Assembly: GCF_900496995.4 (NCBI RefSeq)
Contig: NC_044020.1
Coordinates: 15,456,001 to 15,520,000 of the forward strand
DNA from: Aquila chrysaetos chrysaetos
Lineage: Eukaryota; Chordata; Aves; Accipitriformes; Accipitridae
DNA length: 64,000 nucleotides
Direction: 5' to 3'
Shown: piece by piece, positions 24,530 through 36,072 of the stretch
Numbering within the stretch: position 1 is the stretch's first letter
How the letters are laid out: each line of letters opens with the position of its first letter
Position numbers and translations under genes: made by a program
Notes under the pieces: model-generated
Databases searched by the model: none
What the model saw: only the letters and a program-made list of their open reading frames with translations
Told to the model about the DNA's origin: nothing

Positions 24530-25060
24530 GGTTGTGGACCCCCAACGTGACCCAGAGCCTCGTCTCTCAATCCTCCTACAGAAGCTGCTGGTACCAGCCA
24601 AGTATTGGTCTGCTGACAGTCCTAGGCAATGCGAGGGGGTGACCCTGGGCCGGGGGGTCCCATCAGGAGCAGCAGGGGACCGGGCTGGAGACCTACGACA
24701 AAGCACGTCCAAGGGGCCCATCCAGGAGACAGCTACCAACAGCGCAGGTCCGAGGTCCCTCCCGGAGGCGGAGGCGGAGGCTGGAGACCGGCGCTCCTGC
24801 GACACAGCTCAGGGAGGTGCTGAGGGCCATATGCTGAGCTGAAGTGGGGCTCCTGGGCCCCTGCTGCGGCTGGAGGGAGGCTGGGCAGGGCCAGAAGCAT
24901 CCCTGGGCTTCTTCCAGTACTGAGCCCGTGAGAGAGCCAGGCACGGGGGAGGCAGGGACTGACATGCGGTTTGAGCTCCGGTCGGAGGCTGGTGTGGCAG
25001 GACCTACGCCCCCACCCACAGGGAACTGGAAGCACTCACAGTAATGCCCTTCGCCCTGAC
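24530..25060. promoter_or_regulatory. GC-rich, CpG-containing block
   Basis: About 530 bp are clearly more GC-rich than their surroundings, with around 16 CpG in the first 300 bp. Open frames occur on both strands simply because GC-rich DNA has few stops, and none carries a domain I recognise. The minus-strand word ACT|GTGAGT at about 25034-25039 would be a usable donor site. This could be a weak CpG-island promoter, or an island of biased gene conversion. Confidence 0.35.
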
Positions 25061-28000
25061 CGGCACTTCCACTGCCCTCTCTTCCATCTTTCCCATCGCT
25101 GATGGCTGTTTGCTGCTATTTAGTTCCCGTGGTCAGGGGGCAGTCGAGATTTATCGAGGCTGCTGCAGCTGGTCGTCACTCCTGCAGACAGCACGTGAAA
25201 GGCAATGGGGACCTGAACTCGGGCAGGAACCAGGGAGGGGGTGTCGCTCCGTCGCTGATAGACTTTGGGAAAAGTTCAGATTTAGCGCTGTGCTTCAGGC
25301 CATTAGGAAAGGAACAGGCAATTATGCACTCCCGTCTAAATATATTTCAGAGTATAACATATGTTTTGTGCAAGTCAGTCTTGTATACCAATTTATTATT
25401 TTTATAACACTTATTCATTTAGGATTTTAAATAGCTTCATTTTGTAGACCACATTACTTTGCAAAGAAGATAATAAATTCAAGAAGAAAGTCAAGTAGAA
25501 ACTGCAAATCTAGAAGATTCTGCATCAGCTTATTTACAAGAAGAGGGAATTGGGAGAGAGGGTAAGCTTTTTTCCTGGTTTGTAGGAAACAAAGATATTA
25601 AATAGTAATTATATGTGAAGTGTACATATCAGCTGGGGCAAGTAATACTTTGATATCTTTATTTCATCAGTCGTATAAGTTCATTCTTTCATTTCCTTTG
25701 TGAAGCAGGGAACATACATTATATACCATAGCACATGCTACTGAGACAGAAAAAACTGATCTACTTTTAATTTTATTTTGCTCAGTTGGAACTTTGGCTC
25801 CTTGCTTCCCCTGGGGGGAAGAAAAGACAAAACAACAACAGCAAGTTTTATCCAAATCTTGGTGAGCTTTTGCTGAAATTACCAGTGCTGACATCTGGAT
25901 GATACGTATAATGTGCAGTAGAAGTAGAAGGAGGGAACTGCTTTTAATTAGATGTAACCTGCCCAGGAGAGAAAGACAGAGAATTGTCCATCTGGTCAGT
26001 CCTTATTTAATAGGGCAATCAAGGATAAGAGTATTCTTAATATGCAGAGACACCATAGATAAAATTACTGATTGACCACTTTTATTAAAATCCCAGAAAG
26101 CTGGAGGTGTGCTAAATTAAGAGGTGGTAAGATTTAGAAAGAAAGAAGCATCAAGAAAGGTTGCAGTCCTTGCACTCCCTAAAAGCAAGAGTAAGCAAGT
26201 GATGGGTGACTGTCAGGTCCCAACCAGCTATATTGTAGGGATCTCTCCTCTGTTCTAGACAATTTACAGATCCTTCCCCTTCTGTGAGGACGTACAGTAA
26301 CCATTTACCAAGAGAACGCGTGACAAAGTTGTTTTAATAGCCGTTAATGAAACTTAACATTGATGCAATGAAGGAGTGCCAACAAGACGCTCTAGCCATT
26401 CCTAATGAGTCCAGTGATTTTAAGTGGCTCTGTTTTGAGCACTGGGGACATCTTGTGGATTGCTAATTCCTGGGAATTGCAGAAAATTTGTCTTCTGGAA
26501 GCAAAGCTTTCTTGAGGCATAACCGTTTCAGATCTCCGAGATCGCAGTGAGTGTTTGAAAATACTGAATTGTAAAAGCATCAGTTTAGAATTGCTTCCTT
26601 AGCTGAGATGAAAACAAAGGATTTTTAAAAGAATGTTAACAAACTGAGGAAGCCATACTGGAATTGACTACACTGGTTTTTTCAAGTCTGGCTTTCTCTA
26701 TGGGAGGAGTAGAGGAAGGATCTTTGCAGGCTCAGGTGGTGGAGATTAGCATCATCTCTATACAGCACAGCGTAATATAAAACCAAACCCCAAAATGGAT
26801 GATGGTTGTACAAAAAAATAAGGGAAAGCTTTATAAGCTGATTTTTCAAGTTCATTAATAGCACAAGCTCTGCTTTTATACAAAGTCTTACGTGAGCTCT
26901 GACCTATTTGCTAGTTGTAACAAACAAGCGAACCAGCCAGCAAGTTCACGTCCTACGTCTGGGCCGGGGCCAGTGACAAGGCTGGTTTGGTAATCCCACG
27001 GGTTAGGGTCCCCACCACTGTCGCAACCTGGAGAGCAGGTGGGCTGATGGAGGAGCCTGCCAAGGCTTGCCATCGTGCCTGCCGGCTGCATGAACCAGCC
27101 CGTGCTCTTACTGCCTGAGAGAGCTTGCCCCGGGGGTGGAAGGTGCTAAAACCATCTGTAGTGATTACTGGTCCATTGAGAACTTTTTTTTCTACCCTAA
27201 TGTGCAGACCTGAGCAACCAGCTTCTGAGGAGAAGCTGGAGAATGCGTATTCTCCATGATTTAATTTAATTACATGTAAGTTGATTAAGGATGTTATCTT
27301 CATTTCCAGGGGAAATGAAACATTCAGCCGGCATCATGTCAGAAGTCTGGCTGAAGGCTGGCACATCTCAGCATTGGCTGCTTTCTGCTGCCTCCAGCAG
27401 ACTCTTGGGCTTTCTTCAAAGTACAGGCACTGACTGACCTAGAGTGTGATTTCTTGCTCTAACTTTAAAGGCATGAATTGAACCAGAGCAAAGAACGACT
27501 ATCCGGGCTCTGAACAAGAAGTGCTTTGTGTTCTAGTTAGCACAAATCTGTCCAATTCCAAAAAAACCCCTGAATGCCATCACCCCATCTGATAGCGACT
27601 GTAACGAGGCCTCTGGGAGGGCAGTGACGGGAAGCTGTAGATAAAGGAGAAAGACAGGGGTAAAAAGAGAAGTTGTGAGAAGTAAGAGAGATCATCGCCA
27701 CCGCTGTTATTGCTTCACAGAAGTGTAATCTTTTGTGATCTCTTTGGAACAGGAGGTAAATAATAAAACACAAGGCAGGGAAAAAATTAAAATACATGTA
27801 GTGTGTGAGTGCATGTTAAAGCAGATGTCAGATTAAAAGTAACTGAAAAGGAAATTCTAATGTAGGGGAAAAACTGCTTTTTCCTTCAACATTTTATATT
27901 CCACCTTCTTTTGGCTGAAAGTGAAAGAGCTGTAAAGGAAAAGGGGAACTTTTGTTGTTTCCCTCTGAACGTTAAGAGATGCCTAATGCAAGTGCAGGGG

Positions 28001-29744
28001 GGATGCTCTGTGGCACGTGGTGCTGGAGCAATTCTCAGGGTGAAGCCCAGAAGCAGCAAGGATGTTAAACAGATGCACTGTGTGTGCCCTGAGCCCTGGG
28101 ACTTGGAGCTTTAAACCTGCAGTGCTGCACATCCAGGTGGTTTCATCCTCTCCATCCTGCCTCCCTTAGTCCCTTCAGGGTTGACGAGTCCTCTAATGTT
28201 GTAAAAAAATAACCCCTGCAATCTGGTAGGATCACATCATCCAGTAATGCCCCTCTAACTAGAGATCTAGGCACCAGGGACTTCATTCTAGTTTCTTCAG
28301 CACTTTTAAACGGGCTATTTCAGTGTTTGATGACAACAGAGTGAGGAACATCTACACAAACACATACTTTTCCCCACATGGAAGCCAGACCACACCCATC
28401 CTTGGGGATGGCAAGTACTCACAAAAATACCGGTGCCACTCTGTAAAACAGTGTCATCCCAGGCCTCTTCTGCTAAACGTGCTTCAGAACGGCTCCTAAA
28501 AATTCATGGTCTGAAAAGTGACCTGCCCTGCACCTGTTTAAAGCTCAAGGAGCTTTAAATAAACACCTTGAAGACGTGCTGAGGCTGGACTGGGAACCAC
28601 TACATTTCTTGGAGAGCCAGCATGGGTCATTTGGCTTGTTCAGATCAGCTAAGGAAATGAGAATAATCTTTATATGGTTTCTTCCTTTATTCCTGAGTGT
28701 GGGATGCAGGTTGAAAAAAAAAAAGCACAGCTCTGTGACTAATGCCTCAGCTTACAGGAAGAGTCAGAAATGACAGATATCTTTGGCTACCGTTACAGCG
28801 TGAATGTCCAACAGACTCGAACAACTCAATGCGATCCAGAGTGGGTATAGTCCTACAGTGTTTGAGAAAAATATCTTTACTTTTCCCTACCGTTACCTTG
28901 AGCAAATTCTCACAACTCCTATTTCTTTAAGACACTTAAACTGAGGAGGAGGCAGCTGAGATAGAAGTAAAAGGCATCCTAAAAGGTATCCCCAGCAGAC
29001 TGAAGGCAAAGCTGTTTTACAATTTCTGAAACTTTTCTTAAGCTCGTCCTGAAAATGCCAGGTAAGGTCCCGATGCAGACTCCTTCCAACAAGAATCGCT
29101 GATGAGCAGGAGCGTCTTGGCGTTATGCTGGTTTAGGATTTGTCGGAGAGGAGGGAGCAGACGTAGCCCGAAGCAACTCCACGCCGCCAGTCAGGGTGAA
29201 ACGGGTACGTTAGCAACACGGGAGAGTACACTACTTGTTCAACGTACTGTGTGAGACTGCAGTCAAATGAGATGGTATTAGCAACATGTAACATTTTCAG
29301 GGGGGATCGCTAGGTATTAATGGCCACTCACGGGACACACGCCGCCTCTGCCCACGGGCTGTCTCTCAGAGACACAGCAGAGAAGCAGGGACGTCCCCAG
29401 TAGCAATGAGTTCCCCAGCGAAGGCGGGGAGGCTGAGCTCTCCAGGAGGTTTCACCTGCCCTCTTCTCACTGATCTAATTTCATTCACCCCCCACCCCTG
29501 CTTCTCACTACAAAGAAAACTCATGACCTTCTGCTCTGAATAAACAAATAAATGCATAAATAAAAGTCACTTCAACTGCAGGAAAATATCTGTCTGCTCT
29601 TAATTGAGTATGTGTTTTCAGAGCTGCCTCCTTCAGGGGAAATTTCTTTGTTAAGCGTTAATTCCATTTCATTTTGCTGAACGTGTCTGCCATTTCTCCA
29701 TTAGAGGGCTGCAGAGCAGTGTGTTACAGTGTTTTAGAAACGGA
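25061..29744. other. Intergenic, no gene recognised
   Basis: This is mixed AT-rich and moderately GC-rich DNA (a GC-richer patch lies at 26.95-27.15 kb). Several frames of 60-130 codons exist on both strands but overlap one another and have no recognisable domain. I see no transposon boundary, RNA gene or CpG island. Confidence 0.55.
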
Positions 29745-29840
29745 TTTAAACCTGTATATGCACTTTGGGCCTAATTTCCTGCTGTATAGCTCTCCTGAAC
29801 TCAATGGGGTGTAAAACTGGTGCAACACACGGAGAGAAAA
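29745..29840. repeat. Fragment of ancient palindromic repeat
   Basis: The motifs GGGCCTAATTTCCTGCTGTA, CTGAACTCAATGGGGTGTAA and AACTGGTGCAACACA resemble the same class of old repeat seen near 16.8 kb, whose source reads like 'GGGCCTAATTCTGCTC ... CAATGGAGTTACACC'. The copy is diverged and assigned from memory only. Confidence 0.4.
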
Positions 29841-32800
29841 AAAAACGTGCAGCGTCTCAGAATACATCAGTGCTTTGGGTTTTGCTGACGAGACTAAGAA
29901 ATGTCGAGATGCTAAGACAGGTTTTTAAATACACGTGTGACAGGTGAGGCAGATGAGTGAGTTAATTGCCGCTTGTGTGTTTGAACACAGCGTAATTGGT
30001 CAATAAGGTATGTTTCCAGAGAAGAGTAGTGAAGTGCCTGAGCAAAGCACAAGTAGAGCTTTAAATCCTTCCTTAGAAACTACGCTTATTCCAGGCAGAA
30101 GTTAGAATCTCTAACACTTATAAGAGTCATAAACGTTATATTCTCCATTATGCTCCAATTGTGGCGTTGGCGAGCTAATTGCTTGGACTGAAATTTTCTA
30201 GGTAGATGTCTTCCTCGGCTGAACTTCCTTCTAAAATGAGTCAGAAAATAAAGCTGAATAAAAATACGGAGTGGGCTGGGGGTTTTCAGCCCACACCTAG
30301 AAACTTTGGCAGTTGAGCTCTCTGAAATTCCCACATTTCAGAGCATGAACCTGTGGCAAGGGGGGAGAATGGTCCCGATCCTCGGCACCTGCCTTTCGTG
30401 GCGTTAGTACGGCGCGTGGTGCCAGCAGATGTGTAATTCCACCGGCAGGCAAAAGCTGGGCTAGATGGAGAGAAAGACACTGGCACCGGTTAGAGAAAGA
30501 AAGGAAATGGGGAGTGCCGGTGTGAGCAGGGAAAGTGGGAGGAAAGGCATTGGGAGGAGATGCCTCAGAAGACCAGAAGCAAGAACTGGCAGCTGCACAG
30601 CGGGAGTGAGATCATCTGGGCAGGAAGAGCGGGAGTGAACCTGCCAGAAACACGGCACCTCATCAGGGGAGGAGGAGTACTGAGACCAAAAGAAAATCTC
30701 TCGTCCATGAATTTAATTTTGGGAATGGCTGCAAGAGACACAGACGGATGGACCAGGGAACAACATTGTCACTGACAGTGGCATTTACAAGGGTTGAGAT
30801 ACGGTGGCGTGGGCAACCTTGGTACTTAGTGTTTTGTAACTTTGAAATGCTTCTCCCTCCAGACCTCAGTCTTTATTCCTTGTTTCTTGTTGTGCATATT
30901 GTAAACTTAATTCACCTGAGCAATTAACTCATTGAGGCAGGGATTGATTTTTTTTGTTCTGTTTTCACACAGCACTTGCTGCGAGGTGGTGTGGTTCCTG
31001 GCTAGTGCCCTTACATGTCACTAACGCAAACAGGCAGTAGCATGTTGATGGAGGTAAATGTGAATTCCAGCAATGGAGGAGAATGGTTTGATACAAAATA
31101 GTGGGTTTGTATCAGGTGTACCAGGCAAAAATAACAAGTGGAAAATGTAGGGTGAGTACCAACAAGTCTTTGTGTAAGTAGTTAGGCGAGGCCCTTTGGC
31201 AGCCCACCGGGGAAGCCCCTCAGCTGGGACCCGACCAAATACCAGACAGCTACATTCAGAAAGCGCAAGCCTGTGTGGGGAGGCAGACGGGCGGGATGGG
31301 CTAATGGGTCCACTCCGTCTTTAACTTCTCTGATTCTGCACAGCCTTCCCCAAAAGCCAGCACAAAGGAGTGTCAAAAGATGCAATACATATTCACGGAC
31401 GTTTCTGGAGCTGCAAACTATGAAAAGAAATCAAGTCGTTCTCATCCATGGACTGAAATTGAGAGTACACTCTAATCCAAAAGGATACCAGCTCGCAGAG
31501 TGGTGTATGAAAATCTTACAAAGCTCTGCAACACTCCATAAATAATTTTCAAACAAGAAGCTTTTTGTTTCAGTGATGGCAATACTAAAAAGGAAGAATG
31601 GCAAATAGCCGTCAAAAAATGGCTGAAACAGCCTGCACTCTGTACCGATGTTAACTTTAATCACCGCAAGAGTTACACACAGAGTTATCAGTCATTTATT
31701 AGAAACCGCAGATGATCATTGCAGAGGTTTAGATTAACGCGGACTGGAGCCTGGTACCTTGCCAATGGGGCACCACGTGACAGGCAGCCCATGGAATAAA
31801 CATTCTGGCACGTCAGCACACTATAAATCCTCCAAATGAAAGAAATTAAAAAGCCAGGAGCAATTTTGAAAATGATTTATGATTGGAGGTGCACTTAGGA
31901 GTGCTTTTATTGTCATGGGAACATCTTCTTTCACATCCTTAAGGTGACAGACCCACTCCGCTTCCCTCCGGATTCCTTGGGCTACTCCGCGACTGCGTTG
32001 GTGCGGAGGCGATCACCGCAGGAGCGCGCTGGGTGGTGGGGGGCATATGGGCACGTTAGCAGCACCCCCCCGCCCCCGTTGTGAGGGTTAGCTTCGCACG
32101 GCCCGAGGGTGAGAGAATGGCAAATCCATTCTGACATTTGAAGTATGCGAAAAGACACCAGTTGCGGGGTGAGGTTTTTTTTTTTACTTTTACAGCTATA
32201 CCATAACTGTGCTCCTAAGTGCACATATAAACATTTTATAACACGGATTTGGAATAACGCTTGAAAAATAAACTTAAGAATAGTTCCTAAGCAGAAGGTA
32301 TTCTTATCAAAATAGCAGTCTGTTGCAAGTCAACCCTTTGCTCCATACGTAAAAAGATGCAGCACTATCTGTTAGTGTACTTCTAGTGTAAACATTACTA
32401 AATGTTTCACTAAAATACAATTTCAGTACTAATATAGCTATATTTTCTTAAACAAAAAGTGCTTTCATTATAAACTGAAAGGCAAAAGATTGTGGTTTGC
32501 AGGCAGAGTACTCTGTTGCCTATCTAAAGAGTAGCAGTGATGATGTGAGTGAAAGCCTGGCTATCTTGTATAGCCAAGATATGGGCACGACAGCTAATCC
32601 TGCCCCAAGCCAGTCATACCCTGGGCCATGGACACAAACCTGCCTGCAGCATTGCTGCCTTCCGGGTTTCTACTTTGGTCATGCCTTCAGGCACGTGGCC
32701 TTGTGCCTCTTGTTCTTCTGGGTGGCACTGGGGTGTCCCACACGGAGTGCCATGCACATGTACCCAGCAGGGCCAGCTGGTTTGGAAACATTTGGATTAG

Positions 32801-34739
32801 CAAGCCTGGCTGATCATTACTGCTTCTGTCCACAGCTGGAACAAACCTTTAAAAAACACCGTCTGCATGCATTTCAGTTAAAGGCTTACACATCTCCTGG
32901 TGTTGCCTGTCTTCTTTGGGTGATTGTGGATACCTGTATCGATCTAAAAATATTTCCTCTGCATGTTCTCGCAGCTGACTTCTAAGAAGGGGTTAATTTT
33001 GCATCTATCTACTGATCCTTCTGATGTTCCCATCCTGGGGCAGCGCAGCAAAACAACTTTTGTAACTTGGTTGGAGGCCGGCGCTTCAAAGCCAGCAGCT
33101 CGGGAGCTGTCTTATAAAACTCTGCGTGTGTTTGCCGAATGTGACTTTTCCTTTGCTGGGCTTTAAACTCCTGCAAGGTACTTTTACCCTTTTTGGGGGG
33201 CCCACACTCACTCAGACCCACTCACATCCCCACATCCATCAAGGCTAGGCAGTGCCTCCTCCCCAGGGATGCCGTGACGGGATGACGGTACGGGGCACAA
33301 CGTGTGGGGACCTGCACCGCCGGCGGGCATATGGGACTTTGTGGGGTCCCTCCTCACCCTCACGTGGGATGGATGTGGTGGGAGGGCATGGGGTTAAAAC
33401 TTTTTGGGATTACTTATGGAAGGCCTTTCTTGAATTTGCAAGTGTTTGTTTACATTTTGTAAGCATCTTGTATTGTGGTTTATCTGTTGTGCTGGTGATA
33501 TTGACCCTGGATGTATAGTTCACTGATTGCCAGTTAATTACATGTCATTAATAAATCAATAACCTGCTTTGATCCTGATTTGCTTTAAAACGTAGGAATT
33601 GAGCAGCTTTTCCCTGCAACAACACTAATCTTTCTCTGTCCATTTCTCAGAAATAAACCAATGAAGTTGTAAAGCAGACCCCTCCCGAATGCAGGCATCT
33701 CTTTGCATGTACCATACCTCGTCCACCACGCTGAACAGAAGGGGCAGCGTGAGACAAAAAGGAGCTGGACACTGAGGGAGAAGTCCCCCATGGCACTGGA
33801 AATGAAGGGTACAGCTAAGAGTTTTCCAGGGTAGAAATAACTCTGGGTGGGGGAGAAGACCAACGAGCTCTTGCAGCACCGGGAGAGTACTGTAAGTTGT
33901 ACAAACTGTGGTAAGGGAAACTGGAGGGACTGGAGTTGTCTCAGATCCAGTGAGCACAAAGAGGGCTTCAAGCCGTTCAGGCTTCCTCCCTGCAAAGCCT
34001 GTGCTGAGGCACTGCAGACTTGTAGCTCAGTACAGAGCCTCTGTACAGCCCAGGTGTTTGCTCTGTGCAGCTAGTCTGTCTTGATCTCTCTTCCCATTTT
34101 ACTGACAAGGCTGCTGAGCAGTGGCTGCTATGACAGTAATAGGCACCTGTGGATCCCTGTTCAGTAAGAAATAACCTGAGAGAAATTCTCCATCTGCATA
34201 GTAGGTTAATGTTCCTCCTTTTTTTTTTTCTAATTTGGATTGATTTAGAAATGCTAAGCCATAATTTTAACAAGGCAGATGCTGCTAGAAATGCAAGATG
34301 CAATAAAAAGTGATTTTAATCATTGTGTTGTATTTAAAACAAGAATATGAGTAGATGCGGTGAAGGACATTTTAGTATGTATCAGCTTTGTACCAAGTTC
34401 TCCATCCTAAGTGGAGGGCCGTGTCTGAAATGGTGCCCTGGGAGCCAGCCATGTTCCTCAGTGAACCGAGGGCCTGTGATCCCACCGCACAGTCCTATGC
34501 ACCCCCAGTTCGGTATTTCGGCATTAGAATCCGAATTGCTCGTGTACAAAGTGTCTGTGGTTTTGTTAGTGGGTCTGCCTGTCTCCCGCCCCATGAAATC
34601 CGCATCAAATCTCCCAGCGGACGGACTGATCTCCGTTCTCAGAGAGAGATCTCACTTTCGCAGTTTGTAAGGATGTATGCCTTGTCTCGCGGGGCCTTTT
34701 CCTCCCTCTCTCTCACCCACCCCATCAACACTCCGGCGT
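29841..34739. other. Intergenic, no gene recognised
   Basis: There is no recognisable coding gene. Local GC-rich patches with some CpG occur at 31.97-32.11 kb and 33.24-33.37 kb. The longest open frame (32497-32985, plus strand) begins with TTG rather than ATG and resembles no family I know. There are old A- and T-runs but no clear transposon. Confidence 0.55.
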
Positions 34740-35350
34740 GAAAACGGGATGCCATCAGGCGCAGTTATTAATACACAATAGAAGTGCCATGTGTGATTGT
34801 CTGTGAATGCTCCAGTGTTTTATGTAATGCAGATTTAGAGATTTCTTTGTAAAGTCATTTTAAACTCTGAACTAATGGGTAGTTTGGCAACAGCTTCTAA
34901 GTATGAAATCATTATTAATTCCTTTAGTACCATAATAACATTGATTTAGATGAACTCTTGTAACAGAAATTGTATAGTATTTAGCTGTAATTAACGTCCC
35001 CTAATTAGGAAGTGTTGCCAAGTAGTTTTCTCTGCTGGCTCTGTTGTACTTAAGTACAGCTGGATGAAAATTAACCACAAAGGGAACAGCTTGTGTTTTA
35101 TGTGAAGTTTGCCTTTGATTGATTAAAAAAATATTCCTTGGTACTTTATTTTATTATCAAAAAGGGTGCACTGGATTATCAATGTTACAGAGAGCCACAA
35201 AGTCCACATGCCGTAAACTACCCACACATTTGTATAGTATATAAGCCCAGTGACTTAGCTACACATTCAGAAAATTCACAGATTTATTTTGTCTCAATAA
35301 CACAAGTTACCATAATAAAAATGAATTGATTTTAATGTGGCTGTCGTTAA
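34740..35350. other. AT-rich block, possible conserved noncoding element
   Basis: About 600 bp without repeat character contain many TAAT/ATTA cores (for example TCATTATTAATTCC, GTAATTAACG, CTAATTAGG near 34990-35010). This is the texture of vertebrate gene-desert enhancers, and the region between DERA and LMO3 is gene-poor in mammals. Conservation is not visible from one sequence. Confidence 0.2.
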
Positions 35351-35832
35351 TGAAGTCTGTAGAAATTTAAGCAGAATTAACATAATTTAATGTCCACTCA
35401 GAGGAAAGAGTCATGCACTGCAAGCTGAGAGCCATTTGTTGATGTGAAAAATGCTGACATTTTTGGAAATTCAAATTATAAATGAAATACTGCTGTCAGT
35501 TTGCTGTGCAACTTTGGAGCATATGGTGCTTCTGCTGGTGGGTGTTATTTCAAAGTTTGCAAATCACACTATGAGAGTGTCCCTCTGGTGAGCTTTTGCA
35601 ACGCTTAGCAACTGTGAATCAAAAGTGACAGTACAGAGGAAGAGGGACTAAAAAATACATTTCTCTCTCTTAAGTCAGTAGAACAAAGTACATGATAAGT
35701 TAATACATTTTTACAGGGGGGAAAAGGAGACCAACACGCGAAAGCTAAAAGAGATCCAGTGCCTCCATTCTTGCAGAATAAAGCACAAAGTCTTCTAAAT
35801 TGTTAAAATACAAATATGGTTTCTCTCTCCCA

Positions 35833-36072
35833 GTCTCTTTGACTTTGGTACGACGAGAATTAAAACAACTGGCAGATAGAACATATAATGGTTCACTTTC
35901 AAAATTAGGGAAGTTGCTTCAAGACATAATGCAATCTCCTCAGAAGGTCCAGATGTTTCTTTTACCCATCTCTCTGAAAAAAGTTCCTAAGACCACAAAA
36001 CAGCAGTCGCCATGTGAAAAGCGTTGTCCGCCCAAGGCTGTCAACACAGAGGAAAAAAACCAGAAAAAATAA
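35833..36072 (+). other. Candidate terminal coding exon, unrecognised
   Basis: A good acceptor (TTTCTCTCTCCCAG, ending at 35832) opens a frame of about 79 codons beginning SLTLVRRELKQLADRTYNG and ending in a lysine-rich tail (EEKNQKK) with a TAA. The stop overlaps an AATAAA hexamer, so cleavage would leave almost no 3' UTR. The first half reads like an amphipathic helix (LVRRELKQLADR, LSKLGKLLQDIM). No ATG starts this frame, so if real it is a downstream exon entered in phase 1. I cannot name a homologue and see no convincing upstream exon on the + strand. A chance frame remains the simpler reading. Confidence 0.25.

Noticed and set aside
32497..32985. 162-codon open frame on the + strand
   Set aside because: It begins with TTG, has no ATG for the first 28 codons, shows no domain, and overlaps two other open frames; taken as chance.
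33585..33995. 136-codon minus-strand open frame
   Set aside because: A second minus-strand frame (33625-33957) is open over the same bases and the peptide shows no family resemblance; probably composition and chance.
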